A DNA stretch of 40,087 nucleotides from NCBI GenBank assembly GCA_945910225.1, contig CAMDYG010000022.1:1-40087 (forward strand), in the 5' to 3' direction. The stretch is from an uncultured Eubacterium sp. Lineage in GTDB: Bacteria > Bacillota > Clostridia > Lachnospirales > Lachnospiraceae. Made by a program: the position numbers and the translations under genes. Below are positions 16,298 to 24,675 of the stretch, one piece after another (the stretch's first letter is position 1; each line of letters opens with the position of its first letter). The notes beneath the pieces are model-generated. The model was given only the letters and a program-made list of their open reading frames with translations. It was not told where the DNA came from and did not search any database.

Positions 16298-17659
16298 TTA
16301 AAATTCAAGCTCAATCCCTTCAAGATCTTCTTTTTCTATTATTGCAAGTATATTCTTGTCTACATTATCAAGTCCTACAATTCTTGTTGCCTGATTAGAT
16401 ATAGCCTTTTCCAGATAATTTCTTACATCTCTTGCATTGGCATATCCATCTGGTTTATTAGCCACTCTGTCTGTAAAGAATCTTCTGGCCTCTTCTAATG
16501 CATCCCTTGATAGCATATACTCCTGTTTCTTACAGTTATTTATAAGAATCTCGACTTCTTCTTGTGCCGTATAATCCTCAAAATTAATAAACTTATTAAA
16601 TCTTGAGCGGAGTCCCGGGTTAGAATCAAGGAATTCCTCCATTAAATCTGTATATCCCGCAACTATAACTACCAGATCATCCCTGTGATCTTCCATTCCC
16701 TTTAAAAGAGTATCAACTGCTTCCTGTCCAAAGTCTCCCTGTCCTTTTCCATTAGTAAGTGTATATGCCTCATCTATAAACAATACCCCTCCTAATGCTG
16801 ACTCAATAACCTCGGCGGTTTTTGTTGCCGTCTGTCCTATATACCCGCATACAAGCCCCGATCTGTCTACTTCTACAAGATGGCCTTTGGATATTGCACC
16901 TATTGCTTTATATATTTTTGCAAGCAGTCTTGCAACTGTTGTCTTTCCTGTTCCGGGATTTCCCATGAATACAAGATGCTTATTAACACTTGTCTGTTTC
17001 ATTCCCATCTGCTCACGCATTTTCTGAACCTTAAGAAGATTAATAAGTGAATTCACATCCTCCTTGACTGCAGTAAGTCCTGTCAGTGAATTAAGTTCTG
17101 CTATAAGCTCATCAGCACTTTTTTCATCTTCCTCCATTCCATTCCCTGCCTTTATTGCAGCGCTCTTATAATCCGGTCTTAATAAGCCATACTGCTTCAG
17201 ATTATCATCCAGCATTACACAATATGCGGATAAGACATTAATCTCTGCTTCCGTACTTTCCGCATTGGCCGCCAGATACTCCTGTCCTAATGTCCTGTAA
17301 CATTCGGCAAGAGTCCTCGCTTCCTTATTGTCATATATATCGTTCCTGATCTTATGTCCGGCATTAGCAAGTATAAAATATTTAAATGTCGACGGCATCC
17401 TTGTCACATATCCCGGTCCAAGCATATTTCGTGTTTTAATGTCTGCTGCCATTGCCGCACTTACATCAAATCCTAACTTTTCTTTTATGAATCTTCGCTC
17501 TGAATCTCCGTATTTCCCATCCGTCATTGACAGATATATAAGAAAATGCAGCAATTCCTTCTTAAGATTATCACGAATCGCTACATTTCCTGTCAGACTC
17601 ACAACTTTATTACTTTGTATGTAATCACACATCTCGTAACATTTATTAATTGAATCCAT
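16298..17659 (-). CDS. SpoVK/CbbX-like AAA+ ATPase with TerB-like N-terminal region
   Basis: A 453-residue AAA+ ATPase. Walker A is GNPGTGKTT (about residue 230), Walker B is GVLFIDEAYTL, followed by sensor-like VVIVAGYTDLMEEFL and the Arg-finger region NPGLRSRFNKFINF. These are the features of the CbbX / stage V sporulation protein K group, which act as hexameric remodelling machines. The first 185 residues are alpha-helical with MTDGKYGDSERRFIKEKLGF and a later EINVLSAYCVML, a pattern that resembles TerB/DjlA-like domains; this is inference. The ribosome site is GGGAGAG, 4 bases before ATG. Its neighbours are the TPM-domain gene and the surface protein gene. Its target is unknown. Confidence 0.85.
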   Translation of the reverse strand: MDSINKCYEMCDYIQSNKVVSLTGNVAIRDNLKKELLHFLIYLSMTDGKYGDSERRFIKEKLGFDVSAAMAADIKTRNMLGPGYVTRMPSTFKYFILANAGHKIRNDIYDNKEARTLAECYRTLGQEYLAANAESTEAEINVLSAYCVMLDDNLKQYGLLRPDYKSAAIKAGNGMEEDEKSADELIAELNSLTGLTAVKEDVNSLINLLKVQKMREQMGMKQTSVNKHLVFMGNPGTGKTTVARLLAKIYKAIGAISKGHLVEVDRSGLVCGYIGQTATKTAEVIESALGGVLFIDEAYTLTNGKGQGDFGQEAVDTLLKGMEDHRDDLVVIVAGYTDLMEEFLDSNPGLRSRFNKFINFEDYTAQEEVEILINNCKKQEYMLSRDALEEARRFFTDRVANKPDGYANARDVRNYLEKAISNQATRIVGLDNVDKNILAIIEKEDLEGIELEF

Positions 17660-17710
17660 ATTACTCTCCCATCATTCTGGTAATTCAAAGTTATTAAAAC
17701 ACAACATTTA

Positions 17711-18538
17711 TTAAAAACTGTGTCCGCCTCCTGAGCTTCCACCTCCGCCGGATGAACCTCCGCCAAAATTATAAGAACCTCCTCCTGAACCTCCTCCTGA
17801 CGACTCCCGGCTTACGGAAGTATGTTCTTTTAAAAGTTCTTTATTAACCTTGACGCTGACAAATGATTCTGCTCCGTTTCCGCTCATAATCGGATAGCGC
17901 TCTTCTTTTTTATTAAATCTAGATACTTTAAGCACAATGAAGTTAATGGTTACACCAAGAAGCAATGCCAGTAATATATTATTAATAATCTGCATTGGTC
18001 TTTTAATCCTGCCACCTGCCAGACAATTCTGTGCCTGTGTAAATGCATCTATGGCACATTTGCCATAATCCCCTGCTGTAGCGCTCTTGTAAACATTATC
18101 AGTTATTGAACTGGCTTCTGCATTCCGTATAACTTTACGGGTATCACCTGTACAATACATGTAGATTTCTCTGTGATACATATCGATTGTAAACATCAAT
18201 ACCGGTGCTGTCTTAGAAGCACCAAAATACTCTGCGCAATAATTCTGACATATATCAGCGGTGCTCATACCATATTCTGACGTACGTGTGGTATAAAATA
18301 TAACATTGGTATTCTTAGAAATACTTTCCATAATCTCATACAGATCAGACTCGTCATCATCATCTATAAGATAAGCTCTGTCATCGTATATTATTGTGTA
18401 ATCTCCGGTCTCCTGTCCGCTGGCGTCCGCCTGTTCAGCAAATAATAACGCACTGGCTGCGAAGGTACAGAGAATTAATATTATTGTTAATAATCTTCTA
18501 AGATATTTCAATTTCTTCCTGTCCTCCTTTGTATGCAT
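17711..18538 (-). CDS. TPM-domain membrane protein with Gly/Ser-rich tail
   Basis: A 275-residue protein with a signal or anchor helix (about residues 12-35), a TPM-domain (about 50-165, with YLIDDDDESDLYEIM, APVLMFTIDMYHREIYMY), a second membrane helix (about 185-205) and a C-terminal tail of Gly and Ser repeats ending SSGGGHSF, the hallmark of the YgcG/TPM family. The domain faces outward. The start is uncertain: ATG 18538 overlaps the upstream gene by 41 bases and has no ribosome site, while TTG 18511 (codon 10) has AGGAGG about 11 bases upstream. The family is usually tied to membrane and stress functions, often with a zinc-ribbon partner, as here. Confidence 0.8.
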   Translation of the reverse strand: MHTKEDRKKLKYLRRLLTIILILCTFAASALLFAEQADASGQETGDYTIIYDDRAYLIDDDDESDLYEIMESISKNTNVIFYTTRTSEYGMSTADICQNYCAEYFGASKTAPVLMFTIDMYHREIYMYCTGDTRKVIRNAEASSITDNVYKSATAGDYGKCAIDAFTQAQNCLAGGRIKRPMQIINNILLALLLGVTINFIVLKVSRFNKKEERYPIMSGNGAESFVSVKVNKELLKEHTSVSRESSGGGSGGGSYNFGGGSSGGGGSSGGGHSF

Positions 18539-20060
18539 TAAACTGAGGCAGTGGCCTTGTACAACTGTAATTGTAGTCTCTTATAATTCCAAGCACTACA
18601 ATAACTTCTGACGCTAACGCCAGTGCTGTAGCAACATAATACCATATATCATGTACCGGATTGACAACTGCAACTATCATAATAGCTATATTAATAATCA
18701 CCGATAGCAAAAAGACCTGCGATGCTGCTGTATTATTCTTTTTCAGTGCCATATACTGTGGATAGCGCTTAATTACCATTACAAGCTGTATTATAAATGT
18801 TATGGCACATATAGCCACTTTTACCCACTTACTGCTTTCCCTGTATTCCGAATTAACCGAAGCAATAAAAACAATTGCAACATACATAAGCATAAATGTA
18901 CCTGCTATAATTGCTACCACTTTAAGTGCGTCCGATTTTTTCAATGTGTATGTTCTTTTTATTTCCCTGTCATACATTTTTCTTATGTTGGCATCATAAA
19001 ACAATCCCGCTATAAGATTGAATACTGCAGCTATTCCTATCATTGTCTTAGCTGTAAACATTATGTTCTGAAAACACATGAGCACAATAAATATAACCGC
19101 TGATATGATTGCTGATACCCCGAAGAATTTCTTAAAATCTACCGGCAGGTCACAATTCATTCTGCCCGTATGTCCATTGATAACCGCATATGCTACTCTG
19201 TCACGGTTCTGGTAAGACATGAACCATACCGGCTTTAAGATATCCTCTTTGCTGACAATATCTATCTGTGGTTCTTTCTCTGTCTTTTTGATGGACATGC
19301 TGCTTCCAACTTTGTATTTTATCTGATTATCAACATATTCCTTTGAATTAACATAAGCATACTCTTCATACTCCTCTGCCGGAACATCTGACATATCAGC
19401 ATAGAAGCCGCACAGATAACCCGGTTTGAAGTCTACTATTGCCTTAGCGTCTGTAGCATCATTAATTGCCTCGCTTAAATCATCCCTGAACAATCCTGAT
19501 GCGTCATGTGTAATCCCTCTTACATTTCCATGAACAGGTGCATGAATTTTCCAATGTCTGGTAGTTGTATAGATTTTCTTCTTTTTCTTTTTGGTTGTCT
19601 GCGTCTTTCCATATGCATCATAGTCGCCTTCAACTGTCGCTTCGTAACTGTGATATGGAAGGTATATCCCTCTGAATTCATTAATACCATCAGCCTTTTT
19701 ATATTCATCAGGAACATACATATTCTTCTTTGCAAAATTCTTAAACTTTGTCTTGCATACTCTTTTCTCTATTTTAAATGGCACAATTGATTTCGGTGCT
19801 TCAACTTTCTCCGTTCTTTGCTGCAATATTGCTGATGCTCCACAATAACTGCAGAATCCCGCTATTGTATTGTCTGCTGAATATATTTTGCCGCCACATG
19901 ACGGGCATACATATGCATTTACTTCATATAATGAATCTTCTGCATCTTTATCCTTCTTTATTGCGCCAACATCGTATTTGCCGCCACAGCTTTTGCATCT
20001 TAATCTGCCTGTTTTGATATCGTATCGTAATTCGGCTCCACAGCCCGGACATCCATACAT
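18498..20060 (-). CDS. Double zinc-ribbon membrane protein
   Basis: A 520-residue protein. Two zinc ribbons open it: C4/C7 with C22/C25, and C52/C55 with C70/C73 (YVCPSCGGK, GFCSYCGAS). A soluble region of about 230 residues follows (KSIVPFKIEKRVCKTKFKNF, LPYHSYEATVEGDYDAYG, a lysine-rich patch TTKKKKKKIY, then KPGYLCGFYADMSD), and the last 200 residues carry about six membrane helices. The organisation matches TFIIB-type zinc-ribbon membrane proteins of unknown function in Clostridia. Ribosome site AGGAGG is strong. Its stop lies inside the TPM gene, showing coupling, and the transporter gene ends 22 bases upstream. I do not know its function. Confidence 0.8.
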   Translation of the reverse strand: MYGCPGCGAELRYDIKTGRLRCKSCGGKYDVGAIKKDKDAEDSLYEVNAYVCPSCGGKIYSADNTIAGFCSYCGASAILQQRTEKVEAPKSIVPFKIEKRVCKTKFKNFAKKNMYVPDEYKKADGINEFRGIYLPYHSYEATVEGDYDAYGKTQTTKKKKKKIYTTTRHWKIHAPVHGNVRGITHDASGLFRDDLSEAINDATDAKAIVDFKPGYLCGFYADMSDVPAEEYEEYAYVNSKEYVDNQIKYKVGSSMSIKKTEKEPQIDIVSKEDILKPVWFMSYQNRDRVAYAVINGHTGRMNCDLPVDFKKFFGVSAIISAVIFIVLMCFQNIMFTAKTMIGIAAVFNLIAGLFYDANIRKMYDREIKRTYTLKKSDALKVVAIIAGTFMLMYVAIVFIASVNSEYRESSKWVKVAICAITFIIQLVMVIKRYPQYMALKKNNTAASQVFLLSVIINIAIMIVAVVNPVHDIWYYVATALALASEVIVVLGIIRDYNYSCTRPLPQFNAYKGGQEEIEIS

Positions 20061-20082
20061 TGCTTTTCCCCTCCTGCTATAT

Positions 20083-21201
20083 CTATATCAGTTTCGTACA
20101 CGCATACAACACAATCAGAAATATCACGTTATACACTGTAAATGAAGCAAAATATTTTCCTTTGCCTTCTGGCATTTCATTGACATACTGCTTATAAGAT
20201 ATAAGACTAGCCATTGAAGCTATCAGTGTGCCAAGTCCTCCAATATTAACTCCAAGTGCAAGGCTCTTTATATTATGCGTAAAGCCTGACAGCAGAAGCG
20301 CCGCCGGAACATTGCTTATGCACTGGCTTGTAATGATTCCAGCACCTATTTCCCTGCCATCAGCAATTCCTGATAAAAATAATGCAACCGGCTCTATCCT
20401 GCCCATGTTGCCTGTAAATATAAAAAATCCGACAAATGTTAATAACAGTGCATAGTCCGCTTTCAATAGCACATCTCTTTCTATTATGAATGTAATGACA
20501 AGCACCAGTACTGTAAGCACATACCATGGAAGCACCCTTGCAACGGCAAGTAATGCTATAACAAAAAGAATTGTATATAGAAAAACATTTATAGGTACAG
20601 CTTTCTTACCTGAATTATCGTCGGTATTGTTCATGCTCACATCAGCATTTTTATTCTTCAAAAGTAATATTGAAATAATAAGAAGTACCGCTGAAATAAC
20701 CGTATATGGCAGAAGCCATTTTATAAACTGTCCTGCTCCCACTCCAGCAAGTCCGTAAAGATACAGGTTCTGCGGATTGCCAATCGGTGTCAGCATGCTT
20801 CCAAGATTCGCGGCTATCGTCTGCAACACTACAACCGGTATCATCAGCTCCTGTCTGCCGCACTGCTTAAGCATCATTATCGCAAACGGCACAAATGTTA
20901 TCAGCGAGACATCATTTGTAATCAACATACTGCTAAAAAAACACAATGCAACAAGTATGCTGACAAGCTGCCATATTTTCCGTGTTCTTACAAGAAGTGC
21001 ATGTCCGATTTTTTCAAAGATGCCGTTATTCATATAACCCTTTGTTATTATCATCAGACTCCACAATATCCCAAGTGACCGCCAGTCTATGTAACCGGCA
21101 TATTCTTTATCAGGCACAACAAAGAATACAGATATCAGAGCAAGCACCCAGCTTACTGTCAGCACTATATCCTTCTTTAAATAATATATAATCTTTCTCA
21201 T
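20083..21201 (-). CDS. SLC13/ArsB-like anion permease
   Basis: A 372-residue integral membrane protein with about ten helices. Two family signatures are present: LITNDVSLITFVPFAIMM near residue 95 and ANLGSMLTPIGNPQNLYLYG near 130, as in CitMHS / ArsB / SLC13-type permeases of the ion transporter superfamily. The second half repeats the fold with LTFVGFFIFTGNMGRIEPV and ISNVPAALLLSGF. The cargo (dicarboxylate, sulfate, arsenite or other) cannot be read from the sequence. The family is usually longer (about 420 or more residues), so this is a compact member. The ribosome site is weak (GAGAG). It probably heads the minus-strand run down to dus. Confidence 0.82.
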   Translation of the reverse strand: MRKIIYYLKKDIVLTVSWVLALISVFFVVPDKEYAGYIDWRSLGILWSLMIITKGYMNNGIFEKIGHALLVRTRKIWQLVSILVALCFFSSMLITNDVSLITFVPFAIMMLKQCGRQELMIPVVVLQTIAANLGSMLTPIGNPQNLYLYGLAGVGAGQFIKWLLPYTVISAVLLIISILLLKNKNADVSMNNTDDNSGKKAVPINVFLYTILFVIALLAVARVLPWYVLTVLVLVITFIIERDVLLKADYALLLTFVGFFIFTGNMGRIEPVALFLSGIADGREIGAGIITSQCISNVPAALLLSGFTHNIKSLALGVNIGGLGTLIASMASLISYKQYVNEMPEGKGKYFASFTVYNVIFLIVLYACTKLI

Positions 21202-21275
21202 GTCTTTGCTCTCTTATGTAGTTATTATTTTATATTTTACAATATATTTTTTATTCTTTACAGTGTTAGTTGTCA

Positions 21276-21304
21276 AATATATTGAGCATGTTTATAGGTG
21301 TAAA
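21276..21304 (-). promoter_or_regulatory. Likely promoter of the anion permease run
   Basis: Minus-strand TTTACA (21299-21304), 17-base spacer, TATATT (21276-21281). A second possibility slightly downstream is TTGACA (21271-21276) with TAAAAA (21248-21253), also 17 apart. Either would give a leader of 40 to 70 bases. Confidence 0.5.
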
Positions 21305-21340
21305 AGCTTTTGCATATAAAAATATATAGATATAACTAAT

Positions 21341-21386
21341 AAAAAAATGTCTGGCATGCTACATTTCTGTAGTACACCAGACATTT
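21341..21386 (-). terminator. Terminator of the VanZ-like/DUF4352/small membrane cluster
   Basis: A 10-base stem AAATGTCTGG/CCAGACATTT (21345-21354, 21377-21386) with an inner CTAC/GTAG pairing, followed on the minus strand by a run of seven T. It lies 25 bases after the stop codon of the small membrane protein gene. Confidence 0.88.
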
Positions 21387-21410
21387 ATGGTCATTAATTA
21401 ATACTATACA

Positions 21411-21764
21411 TTATGCATTTTTATTCTTAATCATACTTACAACTGCTAAAACAGCATTTATAAGACACCATACCGACCAAATTATGAGGTCACTATAATT
21501 GCCATATCCTACAAATCCAAATACGGCAGCAAGTCCAAAAAGTACAATCAAGGCTATTTCATGTCCCTTTCCTGTCTTATTTCTTGTTGCAATTGAAACA
21601 ATTCCACCTGCCAGCATGAGTATTCCTACTATTAATCCTACACTTCCTGATACGCCTCCATTATCCTCAAGTGCATTAACAACTCCTGCGGCACATGACT
21701 GAAACATGACTACTACAAATAATATAATTGATAATATTCCTGATACTAATTTCCAAACTTTCAT
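21411..21764 (-). CDS. Small four-helix membrane protein, unknown function
   Basis: A 117-residue protein almost entirely made of membrane helices: about residues 5-30, 42-60, 70-86 and 92-112. The first segment (GILSIILFVVVMFQSCAAGV) could act as a signal anchor. The rest has a Gly-rich GGVSGSVGLIVGILMLAGG. This type of small protein is often found next to DUF4352-type genes in Firmicutes, as here, but I know of no assigned function. Ribosome site AGGAAGAG is about 5 bases before ATG. It lies 12 bases after the DUF4352-like gene and is the last gene before a strong terminator. Confidence 0.75.
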   Translation of the reverse strand: MKVWKLVSGILSIILFVVVMFQSCAAGVVNALEDNGGVSGSVGLIVGILMLAGGIVSIATRNKTGKGHEIALIVLFGLAAVFGFVGYGNYSDLIIWSVWCLINAVLAVVSMIKNKNA

Positions 21765-21776
21765 CTTCTCTTCCTC

Positions 21777-22310
21777 CTACTGAAGCTTTATTATTATCTT
21801 TTCACTCGTCCATATATTGGTAGTGTATTCAAGTTCTATAGATTCTGCATTTTCCGGAACTTCAAATAACACGCTGAAACTTACTTTACGCCCTGTTGAT
21901 AATGTATCTCCAGAAAATTCATTTACTGATTCCATATAACTCTGGTCACAACTTTCATCATCAGCAAAGCAGTCAAAATCCAGACTGCTTACATATGCAT
22001 CTGATTTACCATTGTTTTCAAATGTAAAATCTGCTTTAACATATTTTTTCCCATCGTGTGGTTTGTAAAATCCATATGGATCATCGTAATCAGTAAACTC
22101 CGTATCTGCATCATCAACTGTACACTTTAATCCATTTTTCTCAAAGCTTCCACCTACATTAACAACATTGTCGGTTTCTGTGCTTGTTTCATTTGACGCA
22201 CCACTTGCATTACTGTTATCCACACTTGTATCAGTGCCACTTCCCATTGCCATTGCTGCAAATACAACCAGACAAAGCATGACACCTATGCACCTTTTGG
22301 TTCTTTTCAT
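21777..22310 (-). CDS. Exported DUF4352-like (telokin-like) protein
   Basis: A 177-residue secreted protein. It has a signal peptide (MKRTKRCIGVMLCLVVFAAM), but the usual lipobox Cys is replaced by Gly in MAMGSG, so it is unlikely to be a lipoprotein. A Ser/Asn/Thr-rich linker is followed by the immunoglobulin-like DUF4352 domain: KKYVKADFTFENNGKSDAYV, a conserved SSLDFDCFADD, then GRKVSFSVLFEVPENAESIE and the terminal strand IIIKLQ. The start is set by GAGGAGG six bases before ATG. Its first 80 bases lie inside the end of the VanZ-like gene in a different frame. It is co-transcribed with the small membrane protein gene. Confidence 0.82.
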   Translation of the reverse strand: MKRTKRCIGVMLCLVVFAAMAMGSGTDTSVDNSNASGASNETSTETDNVVNVGGSFEKNGLKCTVDDADTEFTDYDDPYGFYKPHDGKKYVKADFTFENNGKSDAYVSSLDFDCFADDESCDQSYMESVNEFSGDTLSTGRKVSFSVLFEVPENAESIELEYTTNIWTSEKIIIKLQ

Positions 22311-22722
22311 ATGATTTCCTCCTCATATCATGTTTTTTTATAATTAAAACAGCTACTAATTCTGCTATTATCTCAACAATAATATCCATCGTATCAAATG
22401 TTCCCTTTACATATTCGGTTATCTGAAAAATTTCCATAATTGTCGAAAACATACTTGCTATCACAAATATTTTCCATATATAAGCTGTTTTATTACCTGT
22501 AACTAACTTTAGTGAAAACACCAACGAATATGCCCACAACATATCTGGCATATAGCTACGAATAATTCTTACAAATGTGTTATTCATTCCAATATGTAAA
22601 CTAACTTCCAGCATGCTGTCGATGTTTCTTACAAATATAACTTCTGGTGAAGTTATGCAATACAGCAGACTGCCTGCCAGTATGGGAATGAAAATGTTTG
22701 CATATGCAAAACTTTTCTTCAT
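22231..22722 (-). CDS. VanZ-like membrane protein
   Basis: A 163-residue integral membrane protein with about four helices. The C-terminal part MEIFQITEYVKGTFDTMDII followed by VEIIAELVAVLII resembles the GTxD-D-N signature region of VanZ-like proteins. I chose ATG 22722 (MKKSFAYANIFIPILAG): the frame opens further up but without a ribosome site, and the ATG has a modest AGG about 7 bases before it. The last 25 or so residues (basic, Cys-containing, ending GNGKWH) lie in the region shared with the next gene and look like non-family sequence, possibly a tail gained when the original stop was lost. Function unknown; VanZ itself gives low-level teicoplanin resistance. Confidence 0.65.
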   Translation of the reverse strand: MKKSFAYANIFIPILAGSLLYCITSPEVIFVRNIDSMLEVSLHIGMNNTFVRIIRSYMPDMLWAYSLVFSLKLVTGNKTAYIWKIFVIASMFSTIMEIFQITEYVKGTFDTMDIIVEIIAELVAVLIIKKHDMRRKSYEKNQKVHRCHALSGCICSNGNGKWH

Positions 22723-22840
22723 ATACACACCTATATTCTTTACTAAACTTATAAATCTGTTATTTTCATTCTGACATGTAATTGTCTCTACATTCTGAAT
22801 GTTACCATAGTGATGCCCGCAATCTGTGTGCTGACAGCAC

Positions 22841-22891
22841 AAAAAAGACAGGTCATATTATTGAGTAATCATCTCAACATATATCCTGTCT
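22841..22891 (-). terminator. Terminator of the Ser/Thr kinase gene
   Basis: A hairpin with AGACAGG (22846-22852) and CCTGTCT (22885-22891) at its base, an inner TTGAG/CTCAA pairing, and on the minus strand a run of six T. It lies 11 bases after the kinase stop. A second small palindrome TGTGCTGACAGCACA (22827-22841) directly follows. Confidence 0.85.
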
Positions 22892-22901
22892 GTTTTAATA
22901 T

Positions 22902-24125
22902 CTACAAATATTCTATTATTCCCATAAACATTGCGAAAAAAGCTAAAAACATGAAGCCAATCGTAAATGCATACACAAATGTCAGAACAGTGCTTAATAC
23001 ATTTATCTTCTTCATTCCCGGAAGTTTTCTCCTTATATTAAGATAATTACCAAACCACATTGTCATTCCAAAAAGAAGTACAAATACAACTATCTTATAC
23101 ATTGTAAGTTCCCCTCCAGTTACTGGTATTCCCGTGCTACTGTCTGTAACTGCAAAAGTTATTGTTATCCATGCAATAACCGCATACCATACTAGCGCAA
23201 TCAGACAATACACAACATTCAGTCGTCTGAATCCCGGCAGCAAATACCGCCTCCATGAATTATCAATATCATAATTTCTTTTCTCGTATTTTCTGTAAAT
23301 TTTGACCAATGTGTCTTTTATATTACTATAGGTTCTTACCACTGAAATGGTATTATCCTTACCAAATACTGTTTCATCTTTTTTTCTATTACTCTGTGTA
23401 TATGCATTATAACTTAACATATCAAGCACGCCACAAAGCTCTGCCGCCGACCGGTATCTGTCTTTGGCGTCTACCATAAGACATTTCTTAAGTATATCTG
23501 AAAATCTGCACTCTGCAATTCCTGCTCCCGGCTTATCGCCTGTCATAATATAATTAATTGTCGCCCCCAGACCATATATGTCCGTACGCTCATCTGACTG
23601 TCCGAAGCCAAACTGCTCTGGTGCAGCAAAATACACTGTCCCCAACATTCTGGTATCTTCATTCTTATCTGCACTAACATGTCTTGCTGCATTAAAATCT
23701 ATAAGATTCACATGTCCGTTTTTTTCCATAATTATATTAGAGGGTTTAATGTCTCTATGCACAATTGACGGTTCTAAATTATGTAGTCTCACGAGTATAT
23801 CCGCTAGCTGAACAGCAATTTCATATGCCTGTTCCTCATTTAATAATCCCTGCTCATCTAATACCTGCTTAAGACTCTTGCCCTGCACATACTCCTCAAC
23901 TACTATGAGCCTGCCATCATCTGCAATACATTCTCTTACAGCTGGAACTCCCTCAATTCTTATGGTAGCAAGCTGTTCATACACACCTTGTGAATATATA
24001 TCAAGCGTTTTTTTCACACAAAGTTCACTAGTTCTTATGTCCTGTACCAGCACTATATTCTGCTTTCCATCAAGTACTGTCAGTTCTCTGTAAAATGACA
24101 GCCTGCTCTCCTCTTCTAAAGTCAT
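22902..24125 (-). CDS. Membrane-bound Ser/Thr protein kinase (Hanks type)
   Basis: A 407-residue kinase. The kinase domain spans about residues 10-245: catalytic loop HRDIKPSN at 123-130, metal loop DFN at 143-145 (in place of DFG), and the APE motif in FAAPEQFGFG, followed by DIYGLGATINYIMTG. The Lys of the ATP site is likely K38 or K39, but the glycine-rich loop is barely recognisable (LDGKQNIVLV). A linker of about 65 residues leads to three membrane helices near the C-terminus (about 300-325, 350-370, 380-405). There is no PASTA or other sensor outside. It has its own terminator and a divergent partner encoding an HTH protein. Target unknown. Confidence 0.9.
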   Translation of the reverse strand: MTLEEESRLSFYRELTVLDGKQNIVLVQDIRTSELCVKKTLDIYSQGVYEQLATIRIEGVPAVRECIADDGRLIVVEEYVQGKSLKQVLDEQGLLNEEQAYEIAVQLADILVRLHNLEPSIVHRDIKPSNIIMEKNGHVNLIDFNAARHVSADKNEDTRMLGTVYFAAPEQFGFGQSDERTDIYGLGATINYIMTGDKPGAGIAECRFSDILKKCLMVDAKDRYRSAAELCGVLDMLSYNAYTQSNRKKDETVFGKDNTISVVRTYSNIKDTLVKIYRKYEKRNYDIDNSWRRYLLPGFRRLNVVYCLIALVWYAVIAWITITFAVTDSSTGIPVTGGELTMYKIVVFVLLFGMTMWFGNYLNIRRKLPGMKKINVLSTVLTFVYAFTIGFMFLAFFAMFMGIIEYL

Positions 24126-24146
24126 ATTTTCATCCTTATTGTAATT

Positions 24147-24168
24147 TAGTGTTTATTATTATACACTA
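24147..24168. promoter_or_regulatory. Inverted repeat over the kinase -10 in the divergent region
   Basis: TAGTGT (24147-24152) and ACACTA (24163-24168) flank ten bases that contain the minus-strand TATAAT (24158-24163). It lies in the 88-base gap between the kinase and HTH genes and is a plausible site for a repressor of the kinase promoter. The plus-strand promoter is not clear. Confidence 0.45.
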
Positions 24169-24213
24169 TATCAATAGAAAATGTGTACTTTATTGTGAAA
24201 GGCGGAATTAATA

Positions 24214-24675
24214 ATGAACGAAAAGCCGACTTATGAACTTGATAAAATATTGAGTTCAGTTGAACCTGAACATTTTAACAGATATCGAAATGAAGAAAGC
24301 ACTGATTCCCAGATGTCTATCAGTGAATTCTTTAACTGGTATATTGGATGCCACGGACTTCAATTAAGTGAGGTTATCAGAAGCAGCGATATTCCGGCTA
24401 ATTATGCATACGGAATCCTTAATGGTAATCGTGCCAATCCAAGCCGTGACAGAGTTATTGCACTCTGCCTCGCATGTCATATGAATCTTACAGATACCAA
24501 CCGCGCATTAAAAACCGCAGGCTTAAGTCCTCTATATTCCAAGATCAGCCGCGACGCTGCAATTATAATTATGATTAACAAATGTGAATATAATATTGAC
24601 ATTATCAATGAATTTCTGTATGGACACAATCTCAATATTCTTTCGACATCAAACAACAAGGAGGCTATACAATGA
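24214..24675 (+). CDS. HTH (XRE-like) protein, unknown function
   Basis: A 153-residue protein with a helix-turn-helix region in its middle (about residues 50-95): GLQLSEVIRSSDIPANYAYG, then ILNGNRANPSRDRVIALCLA, a pattern like the XRE/Cro class, with a Lys/Ala-rich third part (TNRALKTAGLSPLYSKISRD). The N-terminal 40 residues are acidic and possibly disordered. It may be a DNA-binding regulator of the divergent kinase or of its own operon; this is inference. Ribosome site GGCGG is about 8 bases before ATG. Its stop overlaps the amidohydrolase start (ATGA), so the two are translationally coupled. Confidence 0.72.
   Translation: MNEKPTYELDKILSSVEPEHFNRYRNEESTDSQMSISEFFNWYIGCHGLQLSEVIRSSDIPANYAYGILNGNRANPSRDRVIALCLACHMNLTDTNRALKTAGLSPLYSKISRDAAIIIMINKCEYNIDIINEFLYGHNLNILSTSNNKEAIQ

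Noticed and set aside
17711-17830. Gly/Ser-codon-rich tract as a simple repeat outside genes
   Set aside because: It encodes the normal Gly/Ser tail of the TPM-family protein.
22231-22722. Glycopeptide resistance locus because of the VanZ-like gene
   Set aside because: No vanA, vanH, vanX or vanR/vanS genes are in the window; VanZ-like proteins are widespread.
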